48,618 nt of DNA from Bradyrhizobium sp. AUGA SZCCT0158. Its GTDB lineage: Bacteria; Pseudomonadota; Alphaproteobacteria; Rhizobiales; Xanthobacteraceae. Position numbers and translations under genes: made by a program. The DNA is taken from assembly GCF_018130065.1 (NCBI RefSeq), contig NZ_JAFCME010000041.1, forward strand, positions 1 to 48,618, read 5' to 3'. Numbering within the stretch: the first letter of the stretch is position 1; every line of letters begins with the position of its first letter. Positions 16,748-24,819 of this stretch are shown one piece after another. The notes beneath the pieces are model-generated. The model searched no databases. It was not told the DNA's origin and saw only the letters and a program-made list of their open reading frames with translations.

Positions 16748-18067
16748 ATGAACCCGCGTCGGCTTGCTACCGAGATGTGGCCCACGCTCGTTTTCACGGG
16801 CGGACTTGTGGTGTGGTTTGCCGTCGTCGGTTTGACCGGCACGGAGAAGGTCAACGCGGTGCGCGTCGTGGACCGCCTCGCACCATCTCTTGCCGCCAAC
16901 GCCGCCTTGGTGGCCGCACCGCCGGCATCCGCGATGAGCCATTCAGCCGCTACGACAGGCAATCCGATCATCAAGCGTGCTGACGTGGCAAAGGCCGCCG
17001 AACTTCTGGCGGAGGTGGCGGTCGACGCCGCAGCAGCGCCGGACAAGCAGCAAACCATCGTCGTGGCCGCGCTCAACGATCCGGCAGAAATGCTACCGCC
17101 GGTAGTCCCAACCGTCCAGGCGCCAACCGCCAGCACGTCCAACCCGGAGGTGGCCGTCGCCGTCACAGCCGCCCCGGACAAGCAGCACACCATCGTCGTA
17201 GCCGCGCTGAGCGATCCTGCGGAAATTCTGCCGCCGGAAATCCCGACCTTCCCGGCGCCAACCGCAAGCACAGCCGCCGCAACGACGCCCGGCCGCGTCG
17301 AGCTTGTCGGCGAATGCCAGGTGGCAGAGGCCTGCATCGACCAGTTTCTGTGGGCGCTTTACCAGCGGACGCCCAAGGAGGACACAACCAAGGAGCGTGA
17401 GCTCAGGAAAGTGACGATCAAGAGGAAGGGCAAACTGGTGACGGTCACCAGAAGCTTTACCAAGCTCGTCGATAACGATTTCACGTGGAAGGATCCCAAG
17501 GCGGCGGAACGAGTCGGCATGCCGATGATGGACTACGTGATCGGCGGCATGGATCGCAGCTTCAAGATCAAGCTGTTTCATACGCTCTACGCCGCCGAGG
17601 CCGCCGGACTGCGACCTGGCATCACCAGCGCCTTCCGCGACGACTACCGTCAATCGATCGCAAGCGGCCTGAAGGCGGCGGCCAACCGGTCGTTTCACGG
17701 CGGCAGTCTGCGCGGCGGCTATGGCCGCGGGCTTGCCGCCGATATTGTGAGCGTCAACGGCGGCAATCGCGCGCAGCGATGGGCTTCCACCGAAGCGCTC
17801 TGGAAATGGGTCGACGCGAACGGAAAACAGTTCGGGATCGGCAGGCCGTATCTCGCCTACGATCCACCGCATGTCGGCCCGATCGACGGCCCGGAATATG
17901 CGTCCCGCCGCGGCGGAACGAAGACGGCGGCCGCCGATGCGAAGAAGCGGCAGAAACAGGTCGTTCAGGCCAAGGCCAGCACGGCCAAGTCCAGCATGGC
18001 GAAGCGCCAGATCACCGCGAAACCGCCGAGCAGCAAGCCGGCTAGCCGGCTTGCTGCGGCGCGCTAG
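16748..18067 (+). CDS. Membrane-anchored M15-like (VanY-type) peptidase with internal duplication
   Basis: The 439-residue product has an N-terminal hydrophobic segment (about 12-30), an Ala/Pro/Val-rich linker, and a C-terminal domain resembling D-Ala-D-Ala carboxypeptidases of family M15. Candidate zinc ligands are H317 (SFHGG), D332 (AADIV) and H375 (DPPHVG). H and D are further apart than in the usual SxHxxGxAxD motif because of an insert (SLRGGYGRG). Two 35-residue copies (AAPDKQxTIVVAALxDPAE...) repeat with a 45-residue period at 17033-17137 and 17168-17272. The basic tail (KAS/KSS-rich) may bind the cell wall. GGAGG precedes the ATG. A 26-bp palindrome lies in the 3' end. Confidence 0.7.
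   Translation: MNPRRLATEMWPTLVFTGGLVVWFAVVGLTGTEKVNAVRVVDRLAPSLAANAALVAAPPASAMSHSAATTGNPIIKRADVAKAAELLAEVAVDAAAAPDKQQTIVVAALNDPAEMLPPVVPTVQAPTASTSNPEVAVAVTAAPDKQHTIVVAALSDPAEILPPEIPTFPAPTASTAAATTPGRVELVGECQVAEACIDQFLWALYQRTPKEDTTKERELRKVTIKRKGKLVTVTRSFTKLVDNDFTWKDPKAAERVGMPMMDYVIGGMDRSFKIKLFHTLYAAEAAGLRPGITSAFRDDYRQSIASGLKAAANRSFHGGSLRGGYGRGLAADIVSVNGGNRAQRWASTEALWKWVDANGKQFGIGRPYLAYDPPHVGPIDGPEYASRRGGTKTAAADAKKRQKQVVQAKASTAKSSMAKRQITAKPPSSKPASRLAAAR
17033..17272 (+). repeat. In-frame tandem duplication, 135-bp period
   Basis: The segment 17033-17137 is repeated at 17168-17272 with mostly synonymous or conservative changes (for example NDPAEMLPP against SDPAEILPP). It lengthens the linker between membrane anchor and peptidase domain. 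Confidence 0.85.
18031..18056. terminator. 26-bp perfect palindrome at the junction of convergent genes
   Basis: CAGCAAGCCGGCT is followed directly by its exact inverse complement. It lies inside the last codons of the M15-like gene, 9 bases before its stop codon and 13 bases from the enolase stop codon, where it could stop transcription from both sides. There is no T-run. Confidence 0.5.
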
Positions 18068-18069
18068 CT

Positions 18070-19353
18070 TTAAACCAGCGCCTTCAGCGCCGCCCGCCCA
18101 GCGTATTTCGCCTGCGCGCCGAGTTGCTGTTCGATGCGCAGCAATTGATTGTACTTGGCGGTGCGGTCGGAGCGCGCCAAGGATCCGGTTTTGATCTGGC
18201 CGCAATTGGTGGCGACCGCGAGATCGGCGATGGTGGAATCCTCGGTCTCGCCGGAACGGTGCGACATGACAGAGGTGTAGCCGTATTTGTGCGCCAGTTC
18301 GACGGCGGAAAGCGTTTCGGTCAGCGTGCCGATCTGGTTGACCTTGATCAGGATTGAGTTGGCGCGGCCGTTCTTGATGCCGTCGGCGAGCCTTGTGACA
18401 TTGGTGACGAACAGATCGTCGCCGACCAGCTGGCACTTCTTGCCGACGAGGTCGGTCAATTCCTTCCAGCCGTCCATGTCGTCTTCCGACATGCCGTCCT
18501 CGATCGTGACGATCGGATAGCGCGCGACGAGATCGGCGAGATATTTCGCCTGCTCGGAGCGCGAGCGGGTCTTGTTCTCGCCGCCATAGACGTAATTGCC
18601 GTCCTTGAAGAACTCGGTCGCGGCGCAATCGAGGCCGAGCATGACGTCGCTGCCCGCACTGTAGCCGGCCTTGCCGATTGCGCTGACGACGAATTCGAGC
18701 GCGGCATCCGCCGACGGCAGGTTCGGCGCGAAACCGCCCTCGTCGCCGACATTGGTGTTGTGACCGGCCTTCTTCAGTTCGCCCTTCAGCGTATGGAAGA
18801 TTTCAGCGCCGCAGCGCAGCGCCTCGGCGAAGGTCGCCGCCCCTACCGGCAGGATCATGAATTCCTGGAAGTCGATCGGGTTGTCGGCGTGCACGCCGCC
18901 ATTGATGATATTCATCATCGGCACCGGTAGAGTGCGCGCCGAGGTGCCGCCGACATAGCGATAGAGCGGCATGTCGAAGGATTCCGCGGCCGCCTTGGCG
19001 CAGGCCAGGGAAACGCCAAGGATGGCGTTGGCACCTAACCGGCTCTTGTTCGGCGTGCCGTCGAGATCGATCATGATCTGGTCGATCTGGACTTGTTCTT
19101 CAACGGGGCGGTCGGCGAGCGCCTCGAAGATTTCGCCGTTGATGGCCTCGACCGCCTTCTGCACGCCCTTGCCGAGGTAACGCTTCTTGTCGCCGTCCCG
19201 CAGTTCGACCGCCTCATGGGCGCCGGTGGAGGCGCCAGAAGGCACCGCAGCGCGGCCGATCGAGCCGTCTTCCAGCACCACATCGACTTCAACGGTGGGA
19301 TTGCCACGGCTGTCGAGGATTTCGCGGCCGATGATGTCGATGATGGCGGTCAT
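18070..19353 (-). CDS. eno: Enolase
   Basis: Converts 2-phosphoglycerate to phosphoenolpyruvate in glycolysis. The 427-residue product matches the usual bacterial length and shows GREILDSRGNPTVEVDV at the N-terminus, SGASTGAHEAVELRDGD (mobile loop), GGVHADNPIDFQEFMILPVG, the metal-binding VTIEDGMSEDD, and LIKVNQIGTLTET followed by MSHRSGETED (signature). The ATG at 19353 follows AGGAAAG; a frame start at 19362 is less likely. It stands alone, convergent with the M15-like gene and divergent from the beta-propeller gene. Confidence 0.97.
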   Translation of the reverse strand: MTAIIDIIGREILDSRGNPTVEVDVVLEDGSIGRAAVPSGASTGAHEAVELRDGDKKRYLGKGVQKAVEAINGEIFEALADRPVEEQVQIDQIMIDLDGTPNKSRLGANAILGVSLACAKAAAESFDMPLYRYVGGTSARTLPVPMMNIINGGVHADNPIDFQEFMILPVGAATFAEALRCGAEIFHTLKGELKKAGHNTNVGDEGGFAPNLPSADAALEFVVSAIGKAGYSAGSDVMLGLDCAATEFFKDGNYVYGGENKTRSRSEQAKYLADLVARYPIVTIEDGMSEDDMDGWKELTDLVGKKCQLVGDDLFVTNVTRLADGIKNGRANSILIKVNQIGTLTETLSAVELAHKYGYTSVMSHRSGETEDSTIADLAVATNCGQIKTGSLARSDRTAKYNQLLRIEQQLGAQAKYAGRAALKALV

Positions 19354-19531
19354 GTCTTGCACTTTCCTGGATGGTTCCGGGGCTGGATTTGGGCGCGTCT
19401 TACACGGCGCGCAAGCAAATGTGAACGGCTAGTCTGGTGGCTTCGACTGACGGGCCAATGTGGTAAGACTATGCTGATCCAGGGTTGATCTTCGCGTCCA
19501 AACCTTCTCGTTCAAGAACCGGGGTAACGCA

Positions 19532-20524
19532 ATGAATCGCCGCCAGTTTCTCAAAATTTCCGCTGCCGGAATTTTAGCCACGCCTGCGCTTGCACGGCTT
19601 GCGGATGCCCAGGAGAGCCCGTTCCGCGTCAAATATTATCCGGTCGCCGCAGGCATGGGCTCGCGCGACGTCACGCCGGCGCCCGATGGCACGATGTGGT
19701 TCTGCGGCCAGCGCAACGGCACGCTGGGGCGGCTCGATCCGCGCGATGGGTCATACAAGCTGGTCGACCTCGGCAAGGGCGCCGCTCCCCATGGCGTCAT
19801 CATCGGTCCCGATGGCGCGCCGTGGGTCACCGAAGGTGGGCAGAACGCGATCGCCCGCGTCGATCCCAGCGATCACAAGGTGACGCTGTTTCGCCTGCCC
19901 GAGAACGAAGCCTATGCCAACCTCAACACCGCCGTGTTCGACAAAAACGGCATCTACTGGTTCACCGGCCAGTCCGGCATCTATGGCCGGCTCGACCCGA
20001 AATCGGGCGACATGACGGTCTTCAAGTCGCCGCGCGGCCGCGGCACCTATGGCATGACCATCACGCCGAAGGGTGACATCTGGTACGCCTCGCTCGCTGG
20101 CAATCACATCGCGAAAATCGATCCGGCAACCGGCAACGCCACCGTGGTCGACCCGCCGACGCCCAATCAGGGCGCGCGCCGGGTGTGGTCGGACTCGAAG
20201 GGCCGGATCTGGGTCAGCGAATGGAACAGCGGCAACGTGTCGATGCACGATCCTTCTGATGGCTCCTGGAAGGCCTGGAAGCTGCCCGGCGACAACCCGC
20301 GCACCTATGCGGTCTATGTCGACGACAAGGACAAGGTCTGGGTCACCGATTTCGGCGCCAATGCGATCGTGCGCTTCGATCCCGTGACCGAGAAATTCAA
20401 TGCGTTCCCGAGCGACAAGGCCGGCGCGAATGTGCGGCAGCTCGACGGCAAGCCCGGCGAGACCTGGGGCGGCGAGTCCGGCACCAACCGCCTGGTCGTG
20501 ATCCAGACGATCGCGCCTGCGTGA
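19532..20524 (+). CDS. Tat-exported Vgb-like beta-propeller protein
   Basis: A 330-residue product starting with a twin-arginine signal (RRQFLK, cleavage near ADAQ) and followed by repeated blades of the virginiamycin B lyase (Vgb)/SMP-30-like type: PDGTMWFC, PDGAPWVTE, KNGIYWFTG, PKGDIWYAS, SKGRIWVSE, KDKVWVTDF. Each blade begins with a D-x-x-x-W/Y-hydrophobic turn. The fold is clear; lyase activity on streptogramins is not implied, and a periplasmic sensor or enzyme is equally possible. It overlaps the downstream cytochrome gene by GTGA, so the two are translationally coupled. Tat export suggests a folded or cofactor-bearing protein. Confidence 0.85.
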   Translation: MNRRQFLKISAAGILATPALARLADAQESPFRVKYYPVAAGMGSRDVTPAPDGTMWFCGQRNGTLGRLDPRDGSYKLVDLGKGAAPHGVIIGPDGAPWVTEGGQNAIARVDPSDHKVTLFRLPENEAYANLNTAVFDKNGIYWFTGQSGIYGRLDPKSGDMTVFKSPRGRGTYGMTITPKGDIWYASLAGNHIAKIDPATGNATVVDPPTPNQGARRVWSDSKGRIWVSEWNSGNVSMHDPSDGSWKAWKLPGDNPRTYAVYVDDKDKVWVTDFGANAIVRFDPVTEKFNAFPSDKAGANVRQLDGKPGETWGGESGTNRLVVIQTIAPA

Positions 20525-20895
20525 AATGGTTCGCGTTCCTGTTGCTGCTGCCGATGCTGGCTGCCGCCCCCGCCTCGGCGGACGAAAACGGCGCGCGGCT
20601 GTTCGCGCCATGCCGGGCCTGCCACAGCCTTGATCCCACCGAGCGCGGCCTGCCCGGCCCCAATCTTGCCGGCGTGGCCGGGCGCGTGGTCGGCGGCGAT
20701 CCGGCGTTCGACTATTCGCCGGTGCTGCGCAAGGCACGCGATGATGGTTTGCGCTGGGATGTGCCGCGTCTGGAAAGCTTCCTGGCCGATCCCGCCGAGA
20801 TGTTTCCGGGGCTGTGGATGTCGATGCGCGGGATCGAGGATGCCGCCGAGCGCAAGGCGCTGGCGCAGTTTCTCGCCAACCCTGCTTCGCGCTGA
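20521..20895 (+). CDS. Class I c-type cytochrome
   Basis: A 124-residue periplasmic electron carrier. It has a Sec signal peptide (about 1-20, ending APASA), a single haem-binding CRACH (31-35), GPNLAGVAGR and FDYSPVLR as in cytochrome c2/c552-like proteins, and a distal Met ligand M100 or M102 in GLWMSM. The start is a GTG whose last two bases are part of the upstream TGA, so expression depends on the beta-propeller gene. The pairing suggests it takes electrons from, or is measured together with, that protein; this is inference. Confidence 0.88.
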   Translation: MKWFAFLLLLPMLAAAPASADENGARLFAPCRACHSLDPTERGLPGPNLAGVAGRVVGGDPAFDYSPVLRKARDDGLRWDVPRLESFLADPAEMFPGLWMSMRGIEDAAERKALAQFLANPASR

Positions 20896-20951
20896 CGGTT
20901 GACGGCCAAGCCTGATGCGTCCATGTCAGCGGTCGCAACAGGACGATCATC

Positions 20952-21404
20952 ATGGCGAAAAAATCATTGCAACTCGGCCGCGCCGTGGAATGGCCCGACA
21001 CCCCCCAGAAGGCGACGCTGGACCGGGTGCCCAATCCGCAAAAGGACACCGATTATCTGGTGCGGTTCACGGCGCCCGAATTCACCTCGCTCTGCCCGGT
21101 GACGGGACAGCCGGATTTCGCCCATCTGATGATCGATTACGTGCCGGGCCAGTGGCTCCTGGAATCCAAATCGCTAAAACTCTATGTGGCGAGTTTCCGC
21201 AATCACGGCGCATTCCATGAGGATTGCACGGTCTCGATCGGCAAACGGATCGCGACCGAGATCAAGCCGAAATGGTTGCGCATCGGCGGCTACTGGTATC
21301 CGCGCGGCGGCATCCCGATCGACGTGTTCTGGCAGACCGGCAAACTGCCCAAGGGCGTATGGGTCCCCGACCAGGGCGTCGCGCCCTATCGCGGCCGGGG
21401 TTGA
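20952..21404 (+). CDS. queF: NADPH-dependent 7-cyano-7-deazaguanine reductase
   Basis: Reduces preQ0 to preQ1 in queuosine biosynthesis. At 150 residues this is the short, single-domain (YkvM-like) form. The nucleophilic Cys is C48 in FTSLCPVTGQPDF, the proton donor D55 is in the same motif, and ESKSLKLY (71-78) is the NADPH-binding signature of the QueF family, followed by FRNHGAFHED. It begins 56 bases after the cytochrome gene. No preQ1 riboswitch-like structure was seen upstream. Confidence 0.95.
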   Translation: MAKKSLQLGRAVEWPDTPQKATLDRVPNPQKDTDYLVRFTAPEFTSLCPVTGQPDFAHLMIDYVPGQWLLESKSLKLYVASFRNHGAFHEDCTVSIGKRIATEIKPKWLRIGGYWYPRGGIPIDVFWQTGKLPKGVWVPDQGVAPYRGRG

Positions 21405-21435
21405 ACCTAACGGCCGGTAGTCCCGACAACCGCCC

Positions 21436-22404
21436 ATGCGAAAGCCACTCGCCGCCTTCATCCGACTTGCCGCCGCTTCGTGCGTCCTCGGGGCGCTTGC
21501 AAGCGCCAACGCCGCGCCTGCCTCGCCCGAGGACCGCTACATCGCAGCCCGCGACGCCGCGATCGAGAAAATCACGAAAATGTACGCGGACAAGAAGGAC
21601 GACGAGGCCCTCAAGCTGACGGAATCGCTGCGCGCTGATCTCTTGGCGAAGCTCGCGCCGATCGTCGCCGAATCCGCTCGCAAGGGATTTGGAACGGCCA
21701 GGCTCAATCTCGATGCCTTGTCCAAGGGCGACATGGGCTTTGGCCTGCTCGACGGCGTGCGCTTCGACTCCGAATTGGGCGACAACGGCGAGAAGTCCGG
21801 CCAGAATGGGCGCGACGGCCAATATGTCGAGCCGAAGTCTCATATCATCGTGACGACGCAGCCGCTGTTCGAGCGCTGGCTGCGCGCGCACAAGGACTGG
21901 TGGGGCAAGAAACTCAAGAACGTGCCGCAACAGATCGGCGCCGCGCTCAAGGACGAAAGCTTCTACACCCAGGCGATCTCGACGGATGCGGCGGTCGTGA
22001 ACTTCAGCGAATTGCCGATCGCCAAACCCGCCTCCGCCACGTCAGCCTTTGCGATGCTGGGCGGGCGAACCCAGGACGCCGTGCCTGAGGCCGCGGATGA
22101 AGTGTTCGTTTCGGCGCTGGCCAACGGCAAGGTCTACGTCGCCTATGGATCGATCAAGCCCAAGGTGGAGGTCCCGGCCTGCGTTGCGATCAAGGCGGAT
22201 TACGACAAGAAGGCCGACAAGGCTGCTGACGATCTGCAGTCCAAGCGGATCGACAGCAAGGCCTACGACAAGCTCGGCGATCTCAGGCAAAAGGGCGAAG
22301 ACGCCTACAAGAAATGCTTTACCGAGCGCGCGCCGCAGCAGCCGTCATTTGCTGAAGCAACCAGGCAGGCGCAGGCCTTGCTGGCGCGGGCGATGGGAAA
22401 TTAG
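21436..22404 (+). CDS. Exported protein of unknown function (322 aa)
   Basis: A Sec signal peptide (about 1-27, ending SANAAPA) precedes a soluble, Lys/Ala/Asp-rich protein with several charged helices. There is one Cys (VEVPACVAIK) in the middle and another near the C-terminus (YKKCFTERA), which could form a disulfide in the periplasm. No known domain was recognised. It lies 31 bases downstream of queF on the same strand, but a functional link is not evident. Confidence 0.75.
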   Translation: MRKPLAAFIRLAAASCVLGALASANAAPASPEDRYIAARDAAIEKITKMYADKKDDEALKLTESLRADLLAKLAPIVAESARKGFGTARLNLDALSKGDMGFGLLDGVRFDSELGDNGEKSGQNGRDGQYVEPKSHIIVTTQPLFERWLRAHKDWWGKKLKNVPQQIGAALKDESFYTQAISTDAAVVNFSELPIAKPASATSAFAMLGGRTQDAVPEAADEVFVSALANGKVYVAYGSIKPKVEVPACVAIKADYDKKADKAADDLQSKRIDSKAYDKLGDLRQKGEDAYKKCFTERAPQQPSFAEATRQAQALLARAMGN

Positions 22405-22619
22405 CGCGAGGCGACACAGCCAGGGCGTGAACCAGTTGATCCTGATCCGTCGCACGTGCACTCCGGCATGCATTGCACACCCAAGTCAGACAGCTAGCCA
22501 TGCACCTTGCGCAACAGGAGGCGTTGCCTCGACACCTATCTCACTCACATCCACATGATGTAGCCTGCCCGCAGGAAGCGCCGCGCATTTCAGACGCTGG
22601 CTGTCGAGGAAACTACATC

Positions 22620-23588
22620 ATGAAATATCTATTCCGCGCTCTTGCAGCGCTTGCCGTTCTGCTGACCTGCGCAAGTGGCGCTTGGGCACAAGGCTGGCCG
22701 AACCGGTCGATCCGCATGGTCGTCCCCTACACGCCGGGCGGCTACACCGATCTGATGGCCCGCCTGGTCGGGCAAAAGATCTCCGATGCGCTCGGCCAGC
22801 CCATCGTCTTCGAGAACAAGCCCGGCGCCAACGCCATCATCGGCACCGACGTCGTCGCCAAGTCCGCACCCGACGGCTACACGTTCGGCACCGTGATCGC
22901 GGCGCATGCGGCAAACGCCACGCTCAATCCAAAGCTGCCCTACGACACGCTGAAGGACTTCAGCTACGTGTCGCTGATGAGCGTCGCACCGCTGATCATG
23001 ATCGCGCATCCCTCGGTGCCGGCGAACAATTTGAAAGAGCTGATCGCGCTCGCGAAGGCCAAGCCGGGCGAGCTCAATTTTGCGTCGAGCGGCATCGGCG
23101 CTGCGGCACATCTCACCATGGAGATGTTCATGAGCCGCACAGCCATCAAAATGCAGCACATTCCCTACAAGGGCACGGCCGGCGCACTGCAAGATACCGT
23201 CGGCGGGCAGATCAACGTGATGTTCGACATCGTTGGCCCGCTGATGCCGCAGGTGCGCTCCGGGAACGCCAAGGCGATCGTCGTCACCGCGAAAGAGCGC
23301 ATCCCGGCGGCGCCCGACGTGCCGACGATGGCCGAACAGGGCGTGCCGGATTTCGTGTCCGGCACCTGGGCCGGAATCATCGCACCGGCGGGCACGCCAA
23401 AGGAGATCGTCGAGCGCGTCTCCGCCGAGGCCAGGAAGGCGCTCGCCGACCCGGCATTGCAGGCAAAACTGGTCGAACAGGGAATCGTCCCGATGGGCAG
23501 CAGCCCGGAGGAATTCCGTGGCTTCGTCACTGAAGAGATCGCGCGCTGGCGCAAGGTGATCACCGACGCCGGAATCAAGATGGAATAG
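22620..23588 (+). CDS. TctC/Bug-family substrate-binding protein
   Basis: A second periplasmic tricarboxylate-type binding protein, 322 residues. It has a signal peptide ending at about residue 24 (GAWAQ), then IRMVVPYTPGGYTDLMAR, PGANAIIGTDVVAKSAPDGYT, HIPYKGTAGALQDTVGGQIN and IIAPAGTPKEIVERV, the standard Bug landmarks. It is clearly diverged from the copy at 4426-5397. GAGGA precedes the ATG. No transporter membrane genes are adjacent; the neighbouring MFS pump is convergent and unrelated by family. Confidence 0.9.
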   Translation: MKYLFRALAALAVLLTCASGAWAQGWPNRSIRMVVPYTPGGYTDLMARLVGQKISDALGQPIVFENKPGANAIIGTDVVAKSAPDGYTFGTVIAAHAANATLNPKLPYDTLKDFSYVSLMSVAPLIMIAHPSVPANNLKELIALAKAKPGELNFASSGIGAAAHLTMEMFMSRTAIKMQHIPYKGTAGALQDTVGGQINVMFDIVGPLMPQVRSGNAKAIVVTAKERIPAAPDVPTMAEQGVPDFVSGTWAGIIAPAGTPKEIVERVSAEARKALADPALQAKLVEQGIVPMGSSPEEFRGFVTEEIARWRKVITDAGIKME

Positions 23589-23606
23589 CGAGGGCTCGAT
23601 CCGAAG

Positions 23607-24803
23607 CTAGCCCGGCCGTGCATCCGCCGGCCGGGTCTGCTTCAACAGCCGCGCGCAGACGATTCCGAGCGCGACCATGATGGCCGCGGCGGTGAGCAAG
23701 GTCGGCACCTTGCCGGCGTGCTGGATGCCGAAGCCGTAGGCGATCGGGCCGAGCGTCTGGCCCATGAAAAAGAAGAACGAGTGCAGCGACAGCGCGGTTG
23801 CGCGCGCTTCGACCGACAGCTCGCTGGCAAATACCTGCAGGCAGCCGTGGATCATGTAAAAGCCCCAGCCCATGAACAGCAGGCTCAAGGCCTGGAGCTT
23901 CCATTGCGGTCCCATCGCGACCGCAACGAGTTGCACCGCGACCAGCGTCGCTCCTGCCAGCATCATGCCCTTGACGCCGATCCGGGGCAGGAAACGCGAA
24001 ATCGTCATGGTGTAAAACAGGCCGCCGACCGCAAAGCCAGCGATCACGATGCCGGCGATCGAGAGCGAGGTCTCGCCGAGGTCGAACAGGAAGGCGGCGA
24101 TAAAGGGAAACAGGCCGAGGACGCAGCAGCCTTCGATGAATACCGCCGAATAGCAGATGCGCGCGTTCGGGTTGGTGAAGATGGTGCGGTAGCCATGTGC
24201 GAGTGCCGAGAGGCTGGTCCGCGGCGGATGTTTCAGATCGGCGCCGCGAAATCCAGCCGCCACCGCAATCGCCGCCAGCACGACCAGCGCACCGAGGATC
24301 GCCAGCACGCCGCGCCAGCCCATGAAATCGCCGATCAATCCGGAGAACGAGGCTCCGAGCAGGTTCCCGGACATCGAGCCCATCAGCGTGCGCCCGATCG
24401 CGAGCTGGCGTTTCTCGGGGCCGACGAGATCGCTGGTCAGGCCGAGCGCAATCGGAAACACCCCGCCGGAGCCGATACCGGCGAGGATGCGCGTTGCAAA
24501 CAGTTCCGGGAACGACGTCGCCATCGCGCCCAGGATGTTGGCAATGCCAAGCAGCACCAGGCAGACGATCATCAGCCGTGCCTTGCCGAACATGTCGGCG
24601 GTGGCGCCGAGCACGGGCTGGATGATTGCGAAGGTGAACGCGAACACGGCGGCAAAGCCGGCAGCGGCGGCGATGCTGACGCTGAAATCCTCGGCGACGT
24701 GCGGCAACACAGGATCGAGCGCGCGGGCCGACAGGCTGGCCGCAAAGGTCGCGAGTGCGATGATGTTGAGGGCCGGCGGCAGGCGGTTGGTTGCTGCGGT
24801 CAC
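23607..24803 (-). CDS. MFS transporter
   Basis: A 398-residue inner-membrane carrier with about twelve hydrophobic segments. The loop after helix 2 reads GATADMFGKARLM, a variant of the MFS GxxxDxxGRR motif; a drug-efflux-like GIGSGGVFPIALGLTSDLVGP lies in helices 4-5. The substrate cannot be predicted. The start is GTG at 24803, 16 bases after the kdsA stop, with a weak ribosome binding site, which fits readthrough or coupling from kdsA. Confidence 0.85.
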   Translation of the reverse strand: MTAATNRLPPALNIIALATFAASLSARALDPVLPHVAEDFSVSIAAAAGFAAVFAFTFAIIQPVLGATADMFGKARLMIVCLVLLGIANILGAMATSFPELFATRILAGIGSGGVFPIALGLTSDLVGPEKRQLAIGRTLMGSMSGNLLGASFSGLIGDFMGWRGVLAILGALVVLAAIAVAAGFRGADLKHPPRTSLSALAHGYRTIFTNPNARICYSAVFIEGCCVLGLFPFIAAFLFDLGETSLSIAGIVIAGFAVGGLFYTMTISRFLPRIGVKGMMLAGATLVAVQLVAVAMGPQWKLQALSLLFMGWGFYMIHGCLQVFASELSVEARATALSLHSFFFFMGQTLGPIAYGFGIQHAGKVPTLLTAAAIMVALGIVCARLLKQTRPADARPG

Positions 24804-24819
24804 GGCATGGCCCGCGCCA

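Noticed and set aside
20896..20951. preQ1 riboswitch before queF
   Set aside because: The 56-base gap lacks the A-rich tail and pseudoknot-forming stem of known preQ1 riboswitches.
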